In this document: piece after piece, positions 1 to 9,157 of the stretch
Layout of the letters: every line of letters starts with the position of its first letter
How positions within the stretch are numbered: position 1 is the stretch's first letter
Source of the DNA: SHVO01 sp041905525
GTDB lineage: Bacteria; Pseudomonadota; Alphaproteobacteria; Rhodospirillales; Rhodospirillaceae
DNA: 64,000 nucleotides
Assembly (NCBI GenBank): GCA_041905525.1
Contig: JAYRKY010000001.1
Coordinates: 434,001-498,000 of the forward strand
Reading direction: 5' to 3'
The notes under the pieces: model-generated
What the model was told of the DNA's origin: nothing
Database searches by the model: none
The model's input: the letters and a program-made list of their open reading frames with translations, nothing else
Translations under genes and position numbers: made by a program

Positions 1-89
1 TGTCCCGCCGTTTTGCAGAACTTCGCGGCGGCGCGCGCGTGCAATCCCTTCGTATTACGGATCTCCACGATGCGCGTAAGGTCGCTCAT
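1..89 (-). CDS. ptsH: HPr phosphocarrier protein (5' part only; gene runs off the window)
   Basis: Reading the minus strand from the ATG at 87-89 gives MSDLTRIVEIRNTKGLHARA followed by AAKF. GLHARAAAKF is the HPr active-site signature, and its histidine is the residue phosphorylated by EI. About 29 codons are present before the window edge. It lies 45 bp downstream of the EIIA gene on the same strand, which is the usual manX-ptsH order in alphaproteobacteria. HPr here would pass phosphate to the neighbouring EIIA and be the substrate of HprK. The call is secure although the gene is truncated by the window, not by mutation. Confidence 0.9.
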   Translation of the reverse strand, partial: MSDLTRIVEIRNTKGLHARAAAKFCKTAG

Positions 90-134
90 TCCGATTGACG
101 TCCTAGAGAGTTGCGAAAAGCCTGGGCCGCGGCC

Positions 135-575
135 CTAGACCGACTTCTTGCGCGGACCTTCCTGCGCGAGGAGCGAGGAAGCCACGTTGATGTACTTGCG
201 TCCGGCGTCCTGCGCCTGGGCGACCGCCGTCTGCAGCGGTTCCGTGGCGCGCACCGAGGCCAGCTTGATCAGCATCGGCAGATTGACGCCGGCGATCACC
301 TCGACCGGGGCCGTATCCATGATCGAGATCGCGAGGTTCGAGGGCGTTCCGCCGAACATGTCCGTCAGCACCACCACGCCAGAGCCGGCATTGGTGGTTT
401 CGACGGCCTTCATGATGTCGGCGCGGCGCCGCTCCATATCGTCTTCCGGTCCGATGCACACGGTTGCGACCTGCGACTGCGGGCCGACCACATGTTCCAT
501 CGCGGCAACGAGTTCGAGAGCCAGACGCCCGTGCGTGACGAGCACCAATCCGATCAGCGGTTTCGAAACTGGCAT
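135..575 (-). CDS. manX: PTS EIIA component, mannose (EIIA-Man) type
   Basis: A 146-residue cytosolic protein starting MPVSKPLIGLVLVTHG. The THG histidine near residue 15 is the expected phosphorylation site, and LTDMFGGTPSN is the second conserved EIIA-Man block. With HPr downstream and rapZ/hprK upstream it forms the incomplete regulatory PTS of alphaproteobacteria. In that system EIIA has no sugar permease and instead signals phosphorylation state to regulators such as ChvG-ChvI targets (family knowledge). The upstream gap to rapZ is about 156 bp, so it may have its own promoter. The symbol manX follows common usage; ptsL-like names are also seen. Confidence 0.88.
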   Translation of the reverse strand: MPVSKPLIGLVLVTHGRLALELVAAMEHVVGPQSQVATVCIGPEDDMERRRADIMKAVETTNAGSGVVVLTDMFGGTPSNLAISIMDTAPVEVIAGVNLPMLIKLASVRATEPLQTAVAQAQDAGRKYINVASSLLAQEGPRKKSV

Positions 576-731
576 GGAAGTCAGACGCGTATCCTTGAGC
601 TTCAGCGGTGCCGGCTTGAGCCAGGGGCGGCGGGCGTTTGCACGCTGGGCCGGCGGGGCTTAAGGGCGGCGCAGCTTAGCCAATCGCGGTGCGGGAAGCG
701 ACACCTAGTTGCAGTGCCGCAAACGGAGCCG

Positions 732-1673
732 CTAGGTGGGTGGCGGCGCTGTTACGCTACCTGTGGGCGTGGGCGCCGCAGGGCCGGCATGGATATCGCG
801 GTGGCGGGCTTCACTGGAAACCCCGCGGTCGGTAAGCCAGGCTTTCAATCGCTCCACCATATATACGGAGCGGTGTTGCCCTCCCGTGCAGCCAATCGCA
901 ATCGTCAGGTAACTCTTCCCTTCCGCTTCGTAGAGGGGAAGCAACGGCTCAAGTAACGCGGTGAGCCGCGCAAGGAACGGCGACAGCGCGGGGTCTTCCT
1001 CGATGTAGGCGCCGACCGCGCGGTCGAGGCCCGTCTTTGGCTTCAACTCGGTCACGTAGTGCGGGTTCTTCAAGAATCGCACGTCGAACACGAGGTCCGC
1101 GTCACGCGGCAAGCCGTGCCGATATCCGAACGATGTCAGGAAAATGCGAAGCGGTCTTTTGCCGGGCCCGCCGAATTGACCCAGCAGAATGCGCTTCAGG
1201 TCCGCAGGAGCCATGCGCGAAGTGTCGATCACCAGGTCCGCCTGGCCCCGCAACGAGGACAGCAGCCGCCGTTCGGTTTCGATGGCGACCGCCACCGGCA
1301 GATCGTCGGCCAACGGGTGGGGGCGGCGCGATTCCGTATAGCGCTGCTGCAGCACCTCGGTGTCGCTGTCCAGGAAGACCAGATCGATCGACAGCGTTTC
1401 GTCGTTTCGCAGGGCCGAGATGCGCATCATAAGTCCGGGGCCGTCGAAATCGCGCGTGCGCACATCGACGCCGATCGCCACCGGTCCGTGGTCGTGGCCC
1501 GCGGCGAAGGAGCCCAGCAGAGCCAGCGGCAGGTTGTCGACAGTTTCGAAGCCGGCATCCTCCAGCGCACGCAGGGCGAGACTCTTGCCCGCGCCCGACA
1601 TGCCGGTGACGATCACCACCTTCAAGGGCGCGCGTCTTGCGACGTCGGGCTTTTTCTGGTCTGCGCCGGTCAT
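732..1673 (-). CDS. rapZ: RapZ-family nucleotide-binding protein
   Basis: The product has 313 residues from the ATG at 1673. An upstream in-frame start at 1766 would extend it into hprK and is rejected because the conserved domain starts just after this ATG. The Walker A motif GMSGAGKS is at residues 24-31. The C-terminal half carries GCTGGQHRSVYMVERL, the RapZ signature region. The start codon overlaps the hprK stop (ATGA at 1670-1673), so the two are translationally coupled. In enterobacteria RapZ is an RNA-binding adaptor for GlmS control. In alphaproteobacteria its role is less clear and its position beside hprK is conserved. Confidence 0.92.
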   Translation of the reverse strand: MTGADQKKPDVARRAPLKVVIVTGMSGAGKSLALRALEDAGFETVDNLPLALLGSFAAGHDHGPVAIGVDVRTRDFDGPGLMMRISALRNDETLSIDLVFLDSDTEVLQQRYTESRRPHPLADDLPVAVAIETERRLLSSLRGQADLVIDTSRMAPADLKRILLGQFGGPGKRPLRIFLTSFGYRHGLPRDADLVFDVRFLKNPHYVTELKPKTGLDRAVGAYIEEDPALSPFLARLTALLEPLLPLYEAEGKSYLTIAIGCTGGQHRSVYMVERLKAWLTDRGVSSEARHRDIHAGPAAPTPTGSVTAPPPT

Positions 1674-2104
1674 GTGCGATTTTCCATTCGCGGGGTCTTC
1701 AACGTCGCGACCGCCATGCGCACCTTCGCGTCGGCGGACGCCTCGGTGGGATCGACTTGCATCCACGGCACGCTGACGCCATTCAGATCTTCCGCGGTCT
1801 TCTCGGGCAGCCGTTCGATCTCGGACGCGCGCGCCAGATCCACAATCAATCCCAGGCGGGCGGACGGGCGACTTCCAATCTCCACGATTCCCAGGCCGCG
1901 CACTTCCATGCGCCCCGCGATGGTCGAGGGGGCCGACAGTACGACCGCGCCGCTCTCGCTTCTCACCTCGCAGGAGTCGTCCGCGACCAGCTGCGCACCC
2001 CGATCGATCAGGCGCAGCGCCAGGTCTGATTTTCCCGCACCGGAAGGACCTCTGATCAGCACGCCGGTATCTCCGATGCTCACGCAGGTTCCGTGGATCA
2101 CCAT
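1670..2104 (-). CDS. hprK: HPr kinase/phosphorylase, short alphaproteobacterial form
   Basis: A short protein of 144 residues from the ATG at 2104; an alternative TTG at 2152 would add 16 residues of unconserved sequence. It begins MVIHGTCVSIGDTGVLIRGP and contains the P-loop GPSGAGKSDLALRLID. It lacks the N-terminal domain of Firmicutes HprK, as is normal in alphaproteobacteria. It phosphorylates HPr on serine, linking the PTS to carbon and envelope regulation. It is the first gene of the hprK-rapZ pair and diverges from the AEC permease. chvG, often its upstream neighbour, is about 15 kb away here. Confidence 0.9.
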   Translation of the reverse strand: MVIHGTCVSIGDTGVLIRGPSGAGKSDLALRLIDRGAQLVADDSCEVRSESGAVVLSAPSTIAGRMEVRGLGIVEIGSRPSARLGLIVDLARASEIERLPEKTAEDLNGVSVPWMQVDPTEASADAKVRMAVATLKTPRMENRT

Positions 2105-2209
2105 GCCGCGAGGGTGGAGGGGCGGGCCATCCCTGTCAATCACCGGCGGCAATGTGATAAGCCTTTCTTCCGCTTCTCCTTCGCCGCCTCACAAGTCCGC
2201 CGCACGCCC

Positions 2210-3091
2210 GTGCTTCAGCAGATCTTCACCATCATCGCGCCTGTCCTGGTCATGGCCGCCATCGGTTATGCATGGGTTCGCTTGCGCATGCCTTTCGACA
2301 ACAACACCATCACCGACATCATCCTAAATGTCGGCTCGCCGTGCCTTCTATTCTCGACCCTCCTGACCCGCAGACCGGAGCCGGGCGCGCTCGCCGAAAT
2401 CGCGGTTGTGGGGCTCAGCATGCTCGCCTGCGTCGGTATCATCGCGGCGGCCGGCCTGAAGCTCGCGCGGCTGGACCTGCGCACCTACTGGCCGGCCCTG
2501 GTCTTCCCTAATTCCGGCAACATGGGGCTACCGCTATGTCTGCTCGCCTTCGGCGAGACGGGACTGTCGCTGGCCATCGCTTTCTTTTGCGCCATGACCA
2601 TCGTCCAGTTCACGGTCGGGCAGGGCGTTGCGTCCGGGCACATGCACCCGACGATCCTGCTGCGCAATCCGATCCTCTGGAGCATTACGGTGGCGCTGCT
2701 GTGCTTGTTCGCCGATGTCACGCCGCCTGAATGGCTCATGAATACGACCGACACCCTGGGACACATGGTCATTCCCTTGATGCTCATGTCTCTCGGCACG
2801 TCTCTTGCGCGTCTGCGTATCGTCACGTTCACACGCAGCTTTGTGCTCTCGCTTTTGCGTCTCTCGATGGGTTTCGGTGTGGCCCTCGCGCTTGTCACCG
2901 CCTTTGGACTGCAGGGTCCCGTGCGCGGTGTCGTGTTAATCCAGTCGTCGATGCCGACGGCGGTCTTCTCGTATCTCTTCGCCCTGCGTTACGGCGGCAA
3001 ACATGAGGAAGTCGGGGCCATGGTCGTCATCTCGACGCTGGCGGCCTTCCTGCTCCTGCCGTTCTTGATGGGATTTGTGCTGGCGGGCTGA
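2210..3091 (+). CDS. AEC (auxin efflux carrier) family transporter
   Basis: The protein has 293 residues, starting at the GTG at 2210 (reading LQQIFTIIAPVLVMAAIG after the initiator). The frame is open further upstream to 2093, but that part has no membrane character and overlaps hprK antisense. It has about ten hydrophobic segments in the two five-helix halves of the AEC family, with the typical FPNSGNMGLPL motif near the crossover of helix 4. Members export organic acids or other small anions; the substrate cannot be told from sequence. It is divergent from hprK, with the start regions about 100 bp apart. Confidence 0.85.
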   Translation: MLQQIFTIIAPVLVMAAIGYAWVRLRMPFDNNTITDIILNVGSPCLLFSTLLTRRPEPGALAEIAVVGLSMLACVGIIAAAGLKLARLDLRTYWPALVFPNSGNMGLPLCLLAFGETGLSLAIAFFCAMTIVQFTVGQGVASGHMHPTILLRNPILWSITVALLCLFADVTPPEWLMNTTDTLGHMVIPLMLMSLGTSLARLRIVTFTRSFVLSLLRLSMGFGVALALVTAFGLQGPVRGVVLIQSSMPTAVFSYLFALRYGGKHEEVGAMVVISTLAAFLLLPFLMGFVLAG

Positions 3092-3246
3092 TGCCGGCCG
3101 GTGATTCCCGTTACATTTGCATTGCACCCGCCCTTTCCCGAGCCGTGGAATCGGCTAAAGTGCGGCCCTCGGTGCGCCGCGCGGTGCGCGGGGGCGGGTG
3201 TCCGCCCGGAGCATGCTTGATTACACCAGCCTGGAGGGAGGCACTC

Positions 3247-4473
3247 ATGCGACATCTGAATTTCACAGCCGCCATCGCCATCGCCGCGGCGTTAGGGCTC
3301 GCGGCGCCGGCGTCGGCGCAGAACCTCGTTTTCGAAGGCGGACGAGTCATCGTCGGCGACGGGAGCGCTCCGATCGAGAATGCGACCGTCGTGGTCGAGA
3401 ACGGCAAGATCACCCAGGTCGGCCCCGCCGCCAGCGTCAAGGCGCCCGCCGGCGCGACCCGCGTCGACGTCAAGGGCAAGACCATCATGCCGACCCTCAT
3501 CGACACTCACGTTCACCTCAGCCAAACAAAGGACGGCATCGACACCGACATGAAGCGGCGCGCCTACTTCGGCGTCAGCGCCGCGATGAGCCTTGGCGTC
3601 GATAACACCGAACCCCCGTACCAGTATCGAGCCGCGCAGCCTGCCGCGTCGCCGCGCTACTTCTTCGCCGGCCGCGGCATCACCCGCCCGGAACCCGGCC
3701 GCGGCGGTGAAGCCTATTGGATCGATACCGCCGCCGATGGTCTGAAGGCGGTGGATGAGCAGGCGGCCAAGAAGGTCGACATCATCAAAATCTGGGTCGA
3801 CGACCGCGACGAGAAATACAAGAAGCTCACGCCCGAACTCTATGGACCGATCATCGAGCAGGCCCACAAAAAGGGTCTGCGTGTCACCGCTCACATCTTC
3901 GACGTGGTCGACGCAAAAGGGCTGCTGAAGGCCAATGTCGACGCCTTCGCGCATCTGCCGCGCGACACGGACGTGGACGATGAGTTCATGACGCTCCTGA
4001 AGGCGAAAAAGGACTTCGTGCAGAATCCCAACATGGGCGCGCGCGGTGCCGTGGCGGATGTTTCGTGGCTCAAAACCGCTCTCCCGGCCGCCGAATACGC
4101 CAAGGTCGAGGAAGGGAACAAAGCCAATCCCCAGGTCGCAACCGCTCACGCGATCCAAGCCCGCAATCTCAAGAAGATCGCGGATGCCGGCACCATCATT
4201 GTCATGGGCACCGACGGCAACACGCCTTACGCGCCGCACTTCGAAATGGAAGACATGGCGCTCGCCGGTCTCTCCAACATGAAGGTGGTCGTTTCCGCCA
4301 CGGGCGACGCCGCGAAATTCCTGCGCATTCCGGACTCGGGCACGATCGCCGTCGGCAAGACCGCCGATCTTCTGGTGCTCGACGCCAATCCGCTCGAGGA
4401 CATCAAGAACACCCGCAAGATCAACGCGGTTTATCTGAAAGGCGTTGCGGTTGACCGGAAGGCTTACCCGTAA
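3247..4473 (+). CDS. Secreted amidohydrolase-family metal-dependent hydrolase
   Basis: The product has 408 residues from the ATG at 3247, preceded by a strong GGAGGGAG site at 3234-3241; the open frame upstream to 3091 is not used. A Sec signal peptide (MRHLNFTAAIAIAAALGLAA, cleavage near SAQ) places it in the periplasm. The metal-binding DTHVHLS motif follows the N-terminal beta-sandwich, and VTAHIFD and MGTDG supply the later His and Asp ligands of the TIM barrel. The C-terminal IAVGKTADLLVLDANPLED is typical of imidazolonepropionase/prolidase-like amidohydrolases. Substrate unknown. It is monocistronic and ends at a strong terminator. Confidence 0.88.
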   Translation: MRHLNFTAAIAIAAALGLAAPASAQNLVFEGGRVIVGDGSAPIENATVVVENGKITQVGPAASVKAPAGATRVDVKGKTIMPTLIDTHVHLSQTKDGIDTDMKRRAYFGVSAAMSLGVDNTEPPYQYRAAQPAASPRYFFAGRGITRPEPGRGGEAYWIDTAADGLKAVDEQAAKKVDIIKIWVDDRDEKYKKLTPELYGPIIEQAHKKGLRVTAHIFDVVDAKGLLKANVDAFAHLPRDTDVDDEFMTLLKAKKDFVQNPNMGARGAVADVSWLKTALPAAEYAKVEEGNKANPQVATAHAIQARNLKKIADAGTIIVMGTDGNTPYAPHFEMEDMALAGLSNMKVVVSATGDAAKFLRIPDSGTIAVGKTADLLVLDANPLEDIKNTRKINAVYLKGVAVDRKAYP

Positions 4474-4501
4474 AACCTCAGACACTCTTTGACGATCGAG
4501 G

Positions 4502-4533
4502 CGCCGCGCGGATAATTCCGCGCGGCGTTTTAT
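4502..4533 (+). terminator. Rho-independent terminator of the amidohydrolase gene
   Basis: A perfect 10-bp GC stem (4502-4511 with 4518-4527) closes a six-base loop and is followed by TTTTATTT. It starts 28 bp after the amidohydrolase stop codon. Confidence 0.9.
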
Positions 4534-4588
4534 TTGCGGGCCGGCGCGCAGCGGGGCCCGTGGTGTCGTCAGGGTTTGATGGACGCTC

Positions 4589-7129
4589 ATGAGTGAAGAA
4601 CCGAGGACGCCGCCAAAGCTGGGATTGACGGGGGAAGAGGCCGCGCGGCGTCTCGCGAGCGACGGCCCCAATGAGTTGCCCGCGGCGGGGCGCCGAACTC
4701 GCCTTCGCATTGTCGCAGACGTTCTGAAGGAGCCGATGCTTCTGCTGCTGCTGGCCGGCGGCGCGATCTACCTCGTTCTGGGCAGTCTGCATGAAGCAAT
4801 CCTGCTGTTGGTCTTTGCGTCGTTATCGGTGACCATCACCGTGGTGCAGGAGACACGCACCGAGCGCGTTCTCGAGACCCTGCGCGATCTTACCAGTCCA
4901 CGCGCGCTTGTCGTGCGTGGCGGCGAGCGCCACCGCGTCGCCGGCCGCGAGGTCGTGCGCGGCGATCTCATCGTGCTGGGGGAGGGGGATCGCGTCCCGG
5001 CGGACGCTCTCCTTGTGGAAGCGCATGATTTACTGACGGATGAATCGCTGCTGACGGGAGAGTCGGTGCCGGTCCGCAAGATCGTACAGGCGGACCCTGC
5101 AGCCGCGATGCGCCCGGGTGGGGACGATGTGCCTTATGTTTTCTCCGGATCGCTGGTCGTGCGGGGGCAAGCGCTCGCAGAGGTGACCGCGACCGGACCG
5201 CGCAGCGAGATCGGCCGCATCGGTCAGGCCATCCGCGATGTGACGACGGAGCCGCCGCGCCTCCAAAAGCAGCTCACCCGCATCGTGCGTCTCTTCGGGG
5301 CGGTCGGGGCGTCGGTGGCACTGCTCGTGCTCGTTCTGTCGGGACTTCTCCGCGGCTCGTGGCTTGATGGCCTTCTTGCCGGGATTGCGGTGGGAATGTC
5401 GATGCTGCCCGAAGAGTTCCCCGTGGTCTTGACGGTCTTTCTCGCCATGGGCGCCTGGCGGATTTCGCAAGCTCGCGTCCTCACCCGGCGTGCAGCCGCC
5501 ATCGAGACCCTTGGATCGGCGACCGTGCTGTGCACCGACAAGACCGGCACGCTCACGCTGAACCGCATGACGATCGCCGAATTGAGGGGGCGCGATGGCA
5601 CCGCCCATCGCGTCGGGTCCGCGCCAATGCCATCGGCGCCGCGCGAGGTGCTTCTCACCGGGACGCTCGCCAGTGCTGTCGAGCCTCATGATCCTATGGA
5701 AAAGGCGTTTCATGACCTGCTGACCGCGCAGACGCCTTCCGTCTCGGGGGGAGAACACGGATCCTTGATCCACACCTACGGGCTTCGTCCGGACATGCTG
5801 GCCATGTCGAACGTCTGGGACAGGGGCGGACATCTCTTCGTGGCGGCTAAGGGCGCCCCGGAGGCCATCGCCGGACTCTGCCGCCTCGATGCGGCGGCGC
5901 GGGACGCCATGCGGCGCCAGATCGACGACATGGCGGGGCGCGGCATGCGCGTCCTGGGCGTCGCGCGGGCGCAGTTCGCCGGCGCGGAGTTGCCGAAGTC
6001 GCAGGGAGACTTCGCCTTCGAATATCTCGGACTGGTAGGCCTCGCCGATCCTTTGCGTCCAGGCGTGGCCGAGGCGGTGCGGCAATGCCGCTCCGCGGGG
6101 ATCAGGGTCGTGATGATCACCGGCGACTATCCGGCGACGGCGCAAGCCATCGCCGCCCAGGCCGGCATCGAGGCCCAGGCCGTTCTGTCCGGCGAAGCGT
6201 TGGCGGAACTGGACGACGCCGCGCTCGCGGACCGGATCAAGTCGGTCAGCGTCTTTGCCCGGATCATGCCGACGCAGAAATTGCGACTGGTGGATGCGCT
6301 CAAGAAGGACGGCGAGGTGGTCGCGATGACCGGCGACGGCGTGAATGATGCGCCGTCCCTGAAATCCGCGCACATCGGCATCGCTATGGGTGGGCGGGGT
6401 ACCGACGTCGCCCGCGAAGCCTCGTCGATTGTCCTGCTGGACGACGACTTCGCCTCGATGGTCACCGCCATTCGCCTGGGACGCCGCATCTACGACAATC
6501 TGCGTAAGACCATGGGCTTTATCTTCGCCGTCCATGTGCCCATCGCGGGGATGGCGCTTCTTCCGCTGATCGCGGGCTTTCCGCTGCTACTCGGGCCGGT
6601 CCACATCGCCTTCCTCGAGATGATCATCGATCCGGTGTGTTCACTCGTGTTCGAGGCCGAGGAGGAAGAAGAGAACGTCATGCGCCGGCCGCCGCGCGAT
6701 CCCGAAGAGCCATTGTTCTCAGCGCGCATGGTCGGCTGGGGAATCGTGCAGGGCCTAGTGGTGCTGGGGCTGGTTGGTACGATCTATGTCGCCGGGCTCA
6801 GCCGGGATATGCCGGAGGCCGAGGTGCGCGCGCTGGCATTTTTCTCGCTTGTCATGTCTTTCGTGGGACTGATCTTTGTGAACCGGTCCTTCGACGCTTC
6901 GGTCTTTCGCGCGCTCCGTAAGCGGAACCGCATGCTGGCAATTGTCCTCCTGATCGTTCTCGCGGTGCTCGCTCTCGCGCTGGTCGTGCCCTTCGTGCGC
7001 GATCTTTTCAGCTTCGGCCCGCTGCATATGCACGATGCCGCCATTGTCGCGGGATCGGGAGTGCTGGTCGTGGTGGTGCTCGATGCGATCAAGCTGGCGT
7101 TCTTGAAAACAAAATCGCCTGCTGCTTAG
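4589..7129 (+). CDS. P-type cation-transporting ATPase (Ca2+-ATPase-like, P2)
   Basis: The product has 846 residues. It has an N-terminal cation-ATPase domain (GLTGEEAARRLASDGPNEL), the TDESLLTGES actuator motif, the phosphorylation site DKTGTLT (near residue 317), MTGDGVNDAPSLKSAHIGIA in the P domain, and about ten membrane helices. The M4 ion-binding motif reads PEEFPVV rather than the SERCA-like PEGLP, and M6 carries EMIIDPVCSLVFEAE. These variants occur in a poorly characterised P2 branch, so I do not name the ion. It follows a terminator and converges on the cytochrome gene, so it is probably a single-gene unit. Confidence 0.9.
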   Translation: MSEEPRTPPKLGLTGEEAARRLASDGPNELPAAGRRTRLRIVADVLKEPMLLLLLAGGAIYLVLGSLHEAILLLVFASLSVTITVVQETRTERVLETLRDLTSPRALVVRGGERHRVAGREVVRGDLIVLGEGDRVPADALLVEAHDLLTDESLLTGESVPVRKIVQADPAAAMRPGGDDVPYVFSGSLVVRGQALAEVTATGPRSEIGRIGQAIRDVTTEPPRLQKQLTRIVRLFGAVGASVALLVLVLSGLLRGSWLDGLLAGIAVGMSMLPEEFPVVLTVFLAMGAWRISQARVLTRRAAAIETLGSATVLCTDKTGTLTLNRMTIAELRGRDGTAHRVGSAPMPSAPREVLLTGTLASAVEPHDPMEKAFHDLLTAQTPSVSGGEHGSLIHTYGLRPDMLAMSNVWDRGGHLFVAAKGAPEAIAGLCRLDAAARDAMRRQIDDMAGRGMRVLGVARAQFAGAELPKSQGDFAFEYLGLVGLADPLRPGVAEAVRQCRSAGIRVVMITGDYPATAQAIAAQAGIEAQAVLSGEALAELDDAALADRIKSVSVFARIMPTQKLRLVDALKKDGEVVAMTGDGVNDAPSLKSAHIGIAMGGRGTDVAREASSIVLLDDDFASMVTAIRLGRRIYDNLRKTMGFIFAVHVPIAGMALLPLIAGFPLLLGPVHIAFLEMIIDPVCSLVFEAEEEEENVMRRPPRDPEEPLFSARMVGWGIVQGLVVLGLVGTIYVAGLSRDMPEAEVRALAFFSLVMSFVGLIFVNRSFDASVFRALRKRNRMLAIVLLIVLAVLALALVVPFVRDLFSFGPLHMHDAAIVAGSGVLVVVVLDAIKLAFLKTKSPAA

Positions 7130-7148
7130 ACCGGCGTTCGGCAGGAGG

Positions 7149-7817
7149 TCAGTTTTCCTCCGAGCGCTTCCGCCCATGGATCATGGCCGCGGGCAGGTTT
7201 TCCTTGTGGGCGATGCTGGCCAGCACGACCCCGCCGACGTGGAGGATGACGAGCACCAGACACACGTTGGCGAACGTCTCGTGGATCTCCTCCCATGCCT
7301 CGACGATCGGGCTCTCATTCTCGCCTTCGTCCTCGCCCGCGCGCGACGTCCGGGGGCTGGTGTTCTCCGCCTGGGTAATGAAGGAACTGAGCGGTCCATG
7401 GCCCTTGCTCAACGCCAGGAGAGACATGCCGGAGGCTGTTGTCAGCGTCAGCGTCGCCAGGAGCGCGATGACCATGGCGCCGCCCGCAGGGCTATGGCCG
7501 ATATAGCGCTTCGCGCGGAAGGATAGTTCCTCGCGCAAATACGAGAGCACGCGGCCCAATGGAAACACGAAGTCAGAGAAGCGCGCATACCGCGGTCCGA
7601 TAAATCCCCACACGATGCGCAAGGCAACGAGTGCGGCGATGACGTAGCCCGCCCAGGTATGAAGGGTGAGCGGCTCGCCTTCGGAAATGTAGGCCACCGC
7701 AAACCCTGCGACGACGCTCCAATGGAACACGCGCACGAAAACATCCCAAACAATCTCTGTCTTTCCGTTCGGTAAGGGCTGCATGGAAAACTCGTGATCT
7801 AAAGCCTCATTAATCAT
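7149..7817 (-). CDS. Cytochrome b561-type membrane protein
   Basis: The product has 222 residues (ATG 7817; ATG 7784 is a possible shorter start). It begins with WDVFVRVFHWSVVAGFAVAY, the family entry with the first heme-ligand histidine. Further histidines sit in LTLHTWAGY and, near the C-terminus, VILHVGGVVLASI. Four helices are visible. Between helices 3 and 4 there is an acidic insert with EDEGENESP. Such proteins carry electrons between quinol or cytochrome c and a partner enzyme. No partner gene is adjacent: the ATPase converges on it and the stress protein diverges. Confidence 0.82.
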   Translation of the reverse strand: MINEALDHEFSMQPLPNGKTEIVWDVFVRVFHWSVVAGFAVAYISEGEPLTLHTWAGYVIAALVALRIVWGFIGPRYARFSDFVFPLGRVLSYLREELSFRAKRYIGHSPAGGAMVIALLATLTLTTASGMSLLALSKGHGPLSSFITQAENTSPRTSRAGEDEGENESPIVEAWEEIHETFANVCLVLVILHVGGVVLASIAHKENLPAAMIHGRKRSEEN

Positions 7818-7968
7818 TCACGGCTGTGCGGCGGCATTGACGGGCATCAATGCTACGATGCGCGAAGTCTCGCTTCTCTGGTAGAGTCCATGACGGTAGC
7901 GACGGGAGCGAGGGCGGCCATCGGGGTGCCTCGGCAAAGTCGCTCGCAAGAGATGAGGATGGGTGCAG

Positions 7969-8418
7969 ATGCTGAAGCGCATTTTGGTGCCGGTCGAAGT
8001 CTGGGACGCCAGCACGTCGATCCAAGTACTGGCGAGCGCGGCGATGATCGCCCGCGCTTCTGGAGCCTCCATCGTCGCCCTGACAGTCCTGCCCGATAGC
8101 GAAGCGATCCAAAGATACAAGTTCACGACCCAGACCTTTGACCAGGCCGTTGCGGTCGTGAAGGGCGAGCTTGAGGGCCTTGTGCGCCGTCACATCCCTG
8201 CCGAGATCCCTTGGCGTGCCGCGGTCATCCGCGGCGACATCTACCGCAAAATCCTGGAAGCGGCGGAGGAAGAGCAAGCCGACCTCATCGTGATGGCGGC
8301 GCACAGCCACCACCTTGGCGATTTCCTGATCGGGTCCAACGCGGAACGGGTCACCCGCCACGCCCGCTGCTCGGTCTATCTTGTGCGCCGCCACCTCCTA
8401 TCCGTCGCGTCAACCTGA
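7969..8418 (+). CDS. Universal stress protein (UspA family) with altered nucleotide loop
   Basis: The product has 149 residues from the ATG at 7969; a GTG two codons upstream is also possible, and a GAGG at 7955-7958 serves either. The N-terminus MLKRILVPVEVWDASTSIQ and the C-terminal LIVMAAHSHH...GSNAERVTRHARCSVYLVR are the two UspA halves. The ATP-binding consensus G-x2-G-x9-G-S is incomplete. The final GS is present, but the first two glycines are replaced around AHSHHLG and the loop seems one or two residues shorter. It may bind nucleotide weakly or not at all. It is transcribed divergently from the cytochrome gene. Confidence 0.85.
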   Translation: MLKRILVPVEVWDASTSIQVLASAAMIARASGASIVALTVLPDSEAIQRYKFTTQTFDQAVAVVKGELEGLVRRHIPAEIPWRAAVIRGDIYRKILEAAEEEQADLIVMAAHSHHLGDFLIGSNAERVTRHARCSVYLVRRHLLSVAST

Positions 8419-8668
8419 GGTCGCATGCTATCCGCGCGTGAATAGCGTATGGACTCACTACGCAGGTCGCCGAGGCGCGCAAAGGCAATCACAAGGCGGT
8501 TGTCATCCTTAAGCTTCGGTCGCATAAGGGCTCTACCCTCTGATACGACGGCGTGAGCAACGCTTCGAAGCCGCCGAGCCTGCGGCGAACCTCTCGTTGT
8601 TCGTGTTCCCGGGCCTTGCGCCCGCGTGACGCCGGCCGGCAGCCGCGCAAACAGAAAGGCTAGGTTCG

Positions 8669-9133
8669 ATGCAAAATCCTACGACGGTCGAACGCACATC
8701 CGACCGTGAACTGGTCGTCACGCGGGTTTTCGCCGCGGCGCCGGACCTTGTCTTCAAAGCCTGGGCGACACCAGATCTCCTCATGCGCTGGTGGGCGCCG
8801 AAGTCCTTCGGGATTTCGTTCATCTCATGCGAGGCCGATGTCCGGGCCGGTGGCGCCTATCGGTTCGTCTTCGGCCATCCCGCCGCCGAACAGCCGATGG
8901 CGTTCTTCGGCCGCTACCTCGAGGTCGTGCCACCGCACCGTCTGGTATGGACCAACGAGGAAAGCGAGGACGGGGCCATCAGCACGGTGACGTTCGCGCC
9001 GCAGAATGGCAAAACGCTCGTGACACTGCACGACCTCTATCCCAGCAAGGAGGCGCTCGACCGCGCGATTGAATCGGGAAGTACCGGCGGCTGCGCCGAA
9101 CAATTCGCGCAATTGGACACTTTGATCGGGTAG
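8669..9133 (+). CDS. SRPBCC / AHSA1-domain protein
   Basis: A 154-residue cytosolic protein of the START-like ligand-binding fold. It has RVFAAAPDLVFKAWATPDLL followed by RWWAPKSF, the usual entry of activator-of-Hsp90-like SRPBCC proteins. FFGRYLEVVPPHRLVWT and VTLHDLYPSKEALDRAIESG are the conserved later strands and long helix. The protein probably binds a small hydrophobic ligand; the ligand is unknown. In other bacteria such genes often pair with ArsR regulators, but none is nearby here. The 250 bp upstream of it (8419-8668) hold no gene that I can support. Confidence 0.85.
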   Translation: MQNPTTVERTSDRELVVTRVFAAAPDLVFKAWATPDLLMRWWAPKSFGISFISCEADVRAGGAYRFVFGHPAAEQPMAFFGRYLEVVPPHRLVWTNEESEDGAISTVTFAPQNGKTLVTLHDLYPSKEALDRAIESGSTGGCAEQFAQLDTLIG

Positions 9134-9157
9134 ACCGGCGGCGCGAGACGTCCCGCC

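Noticed and set aside
5030..6535. Leftward 501-codon frame
   Set aside because: It is antisense to the P-type ATPase phosphorylation and nucleotide-binding domains.
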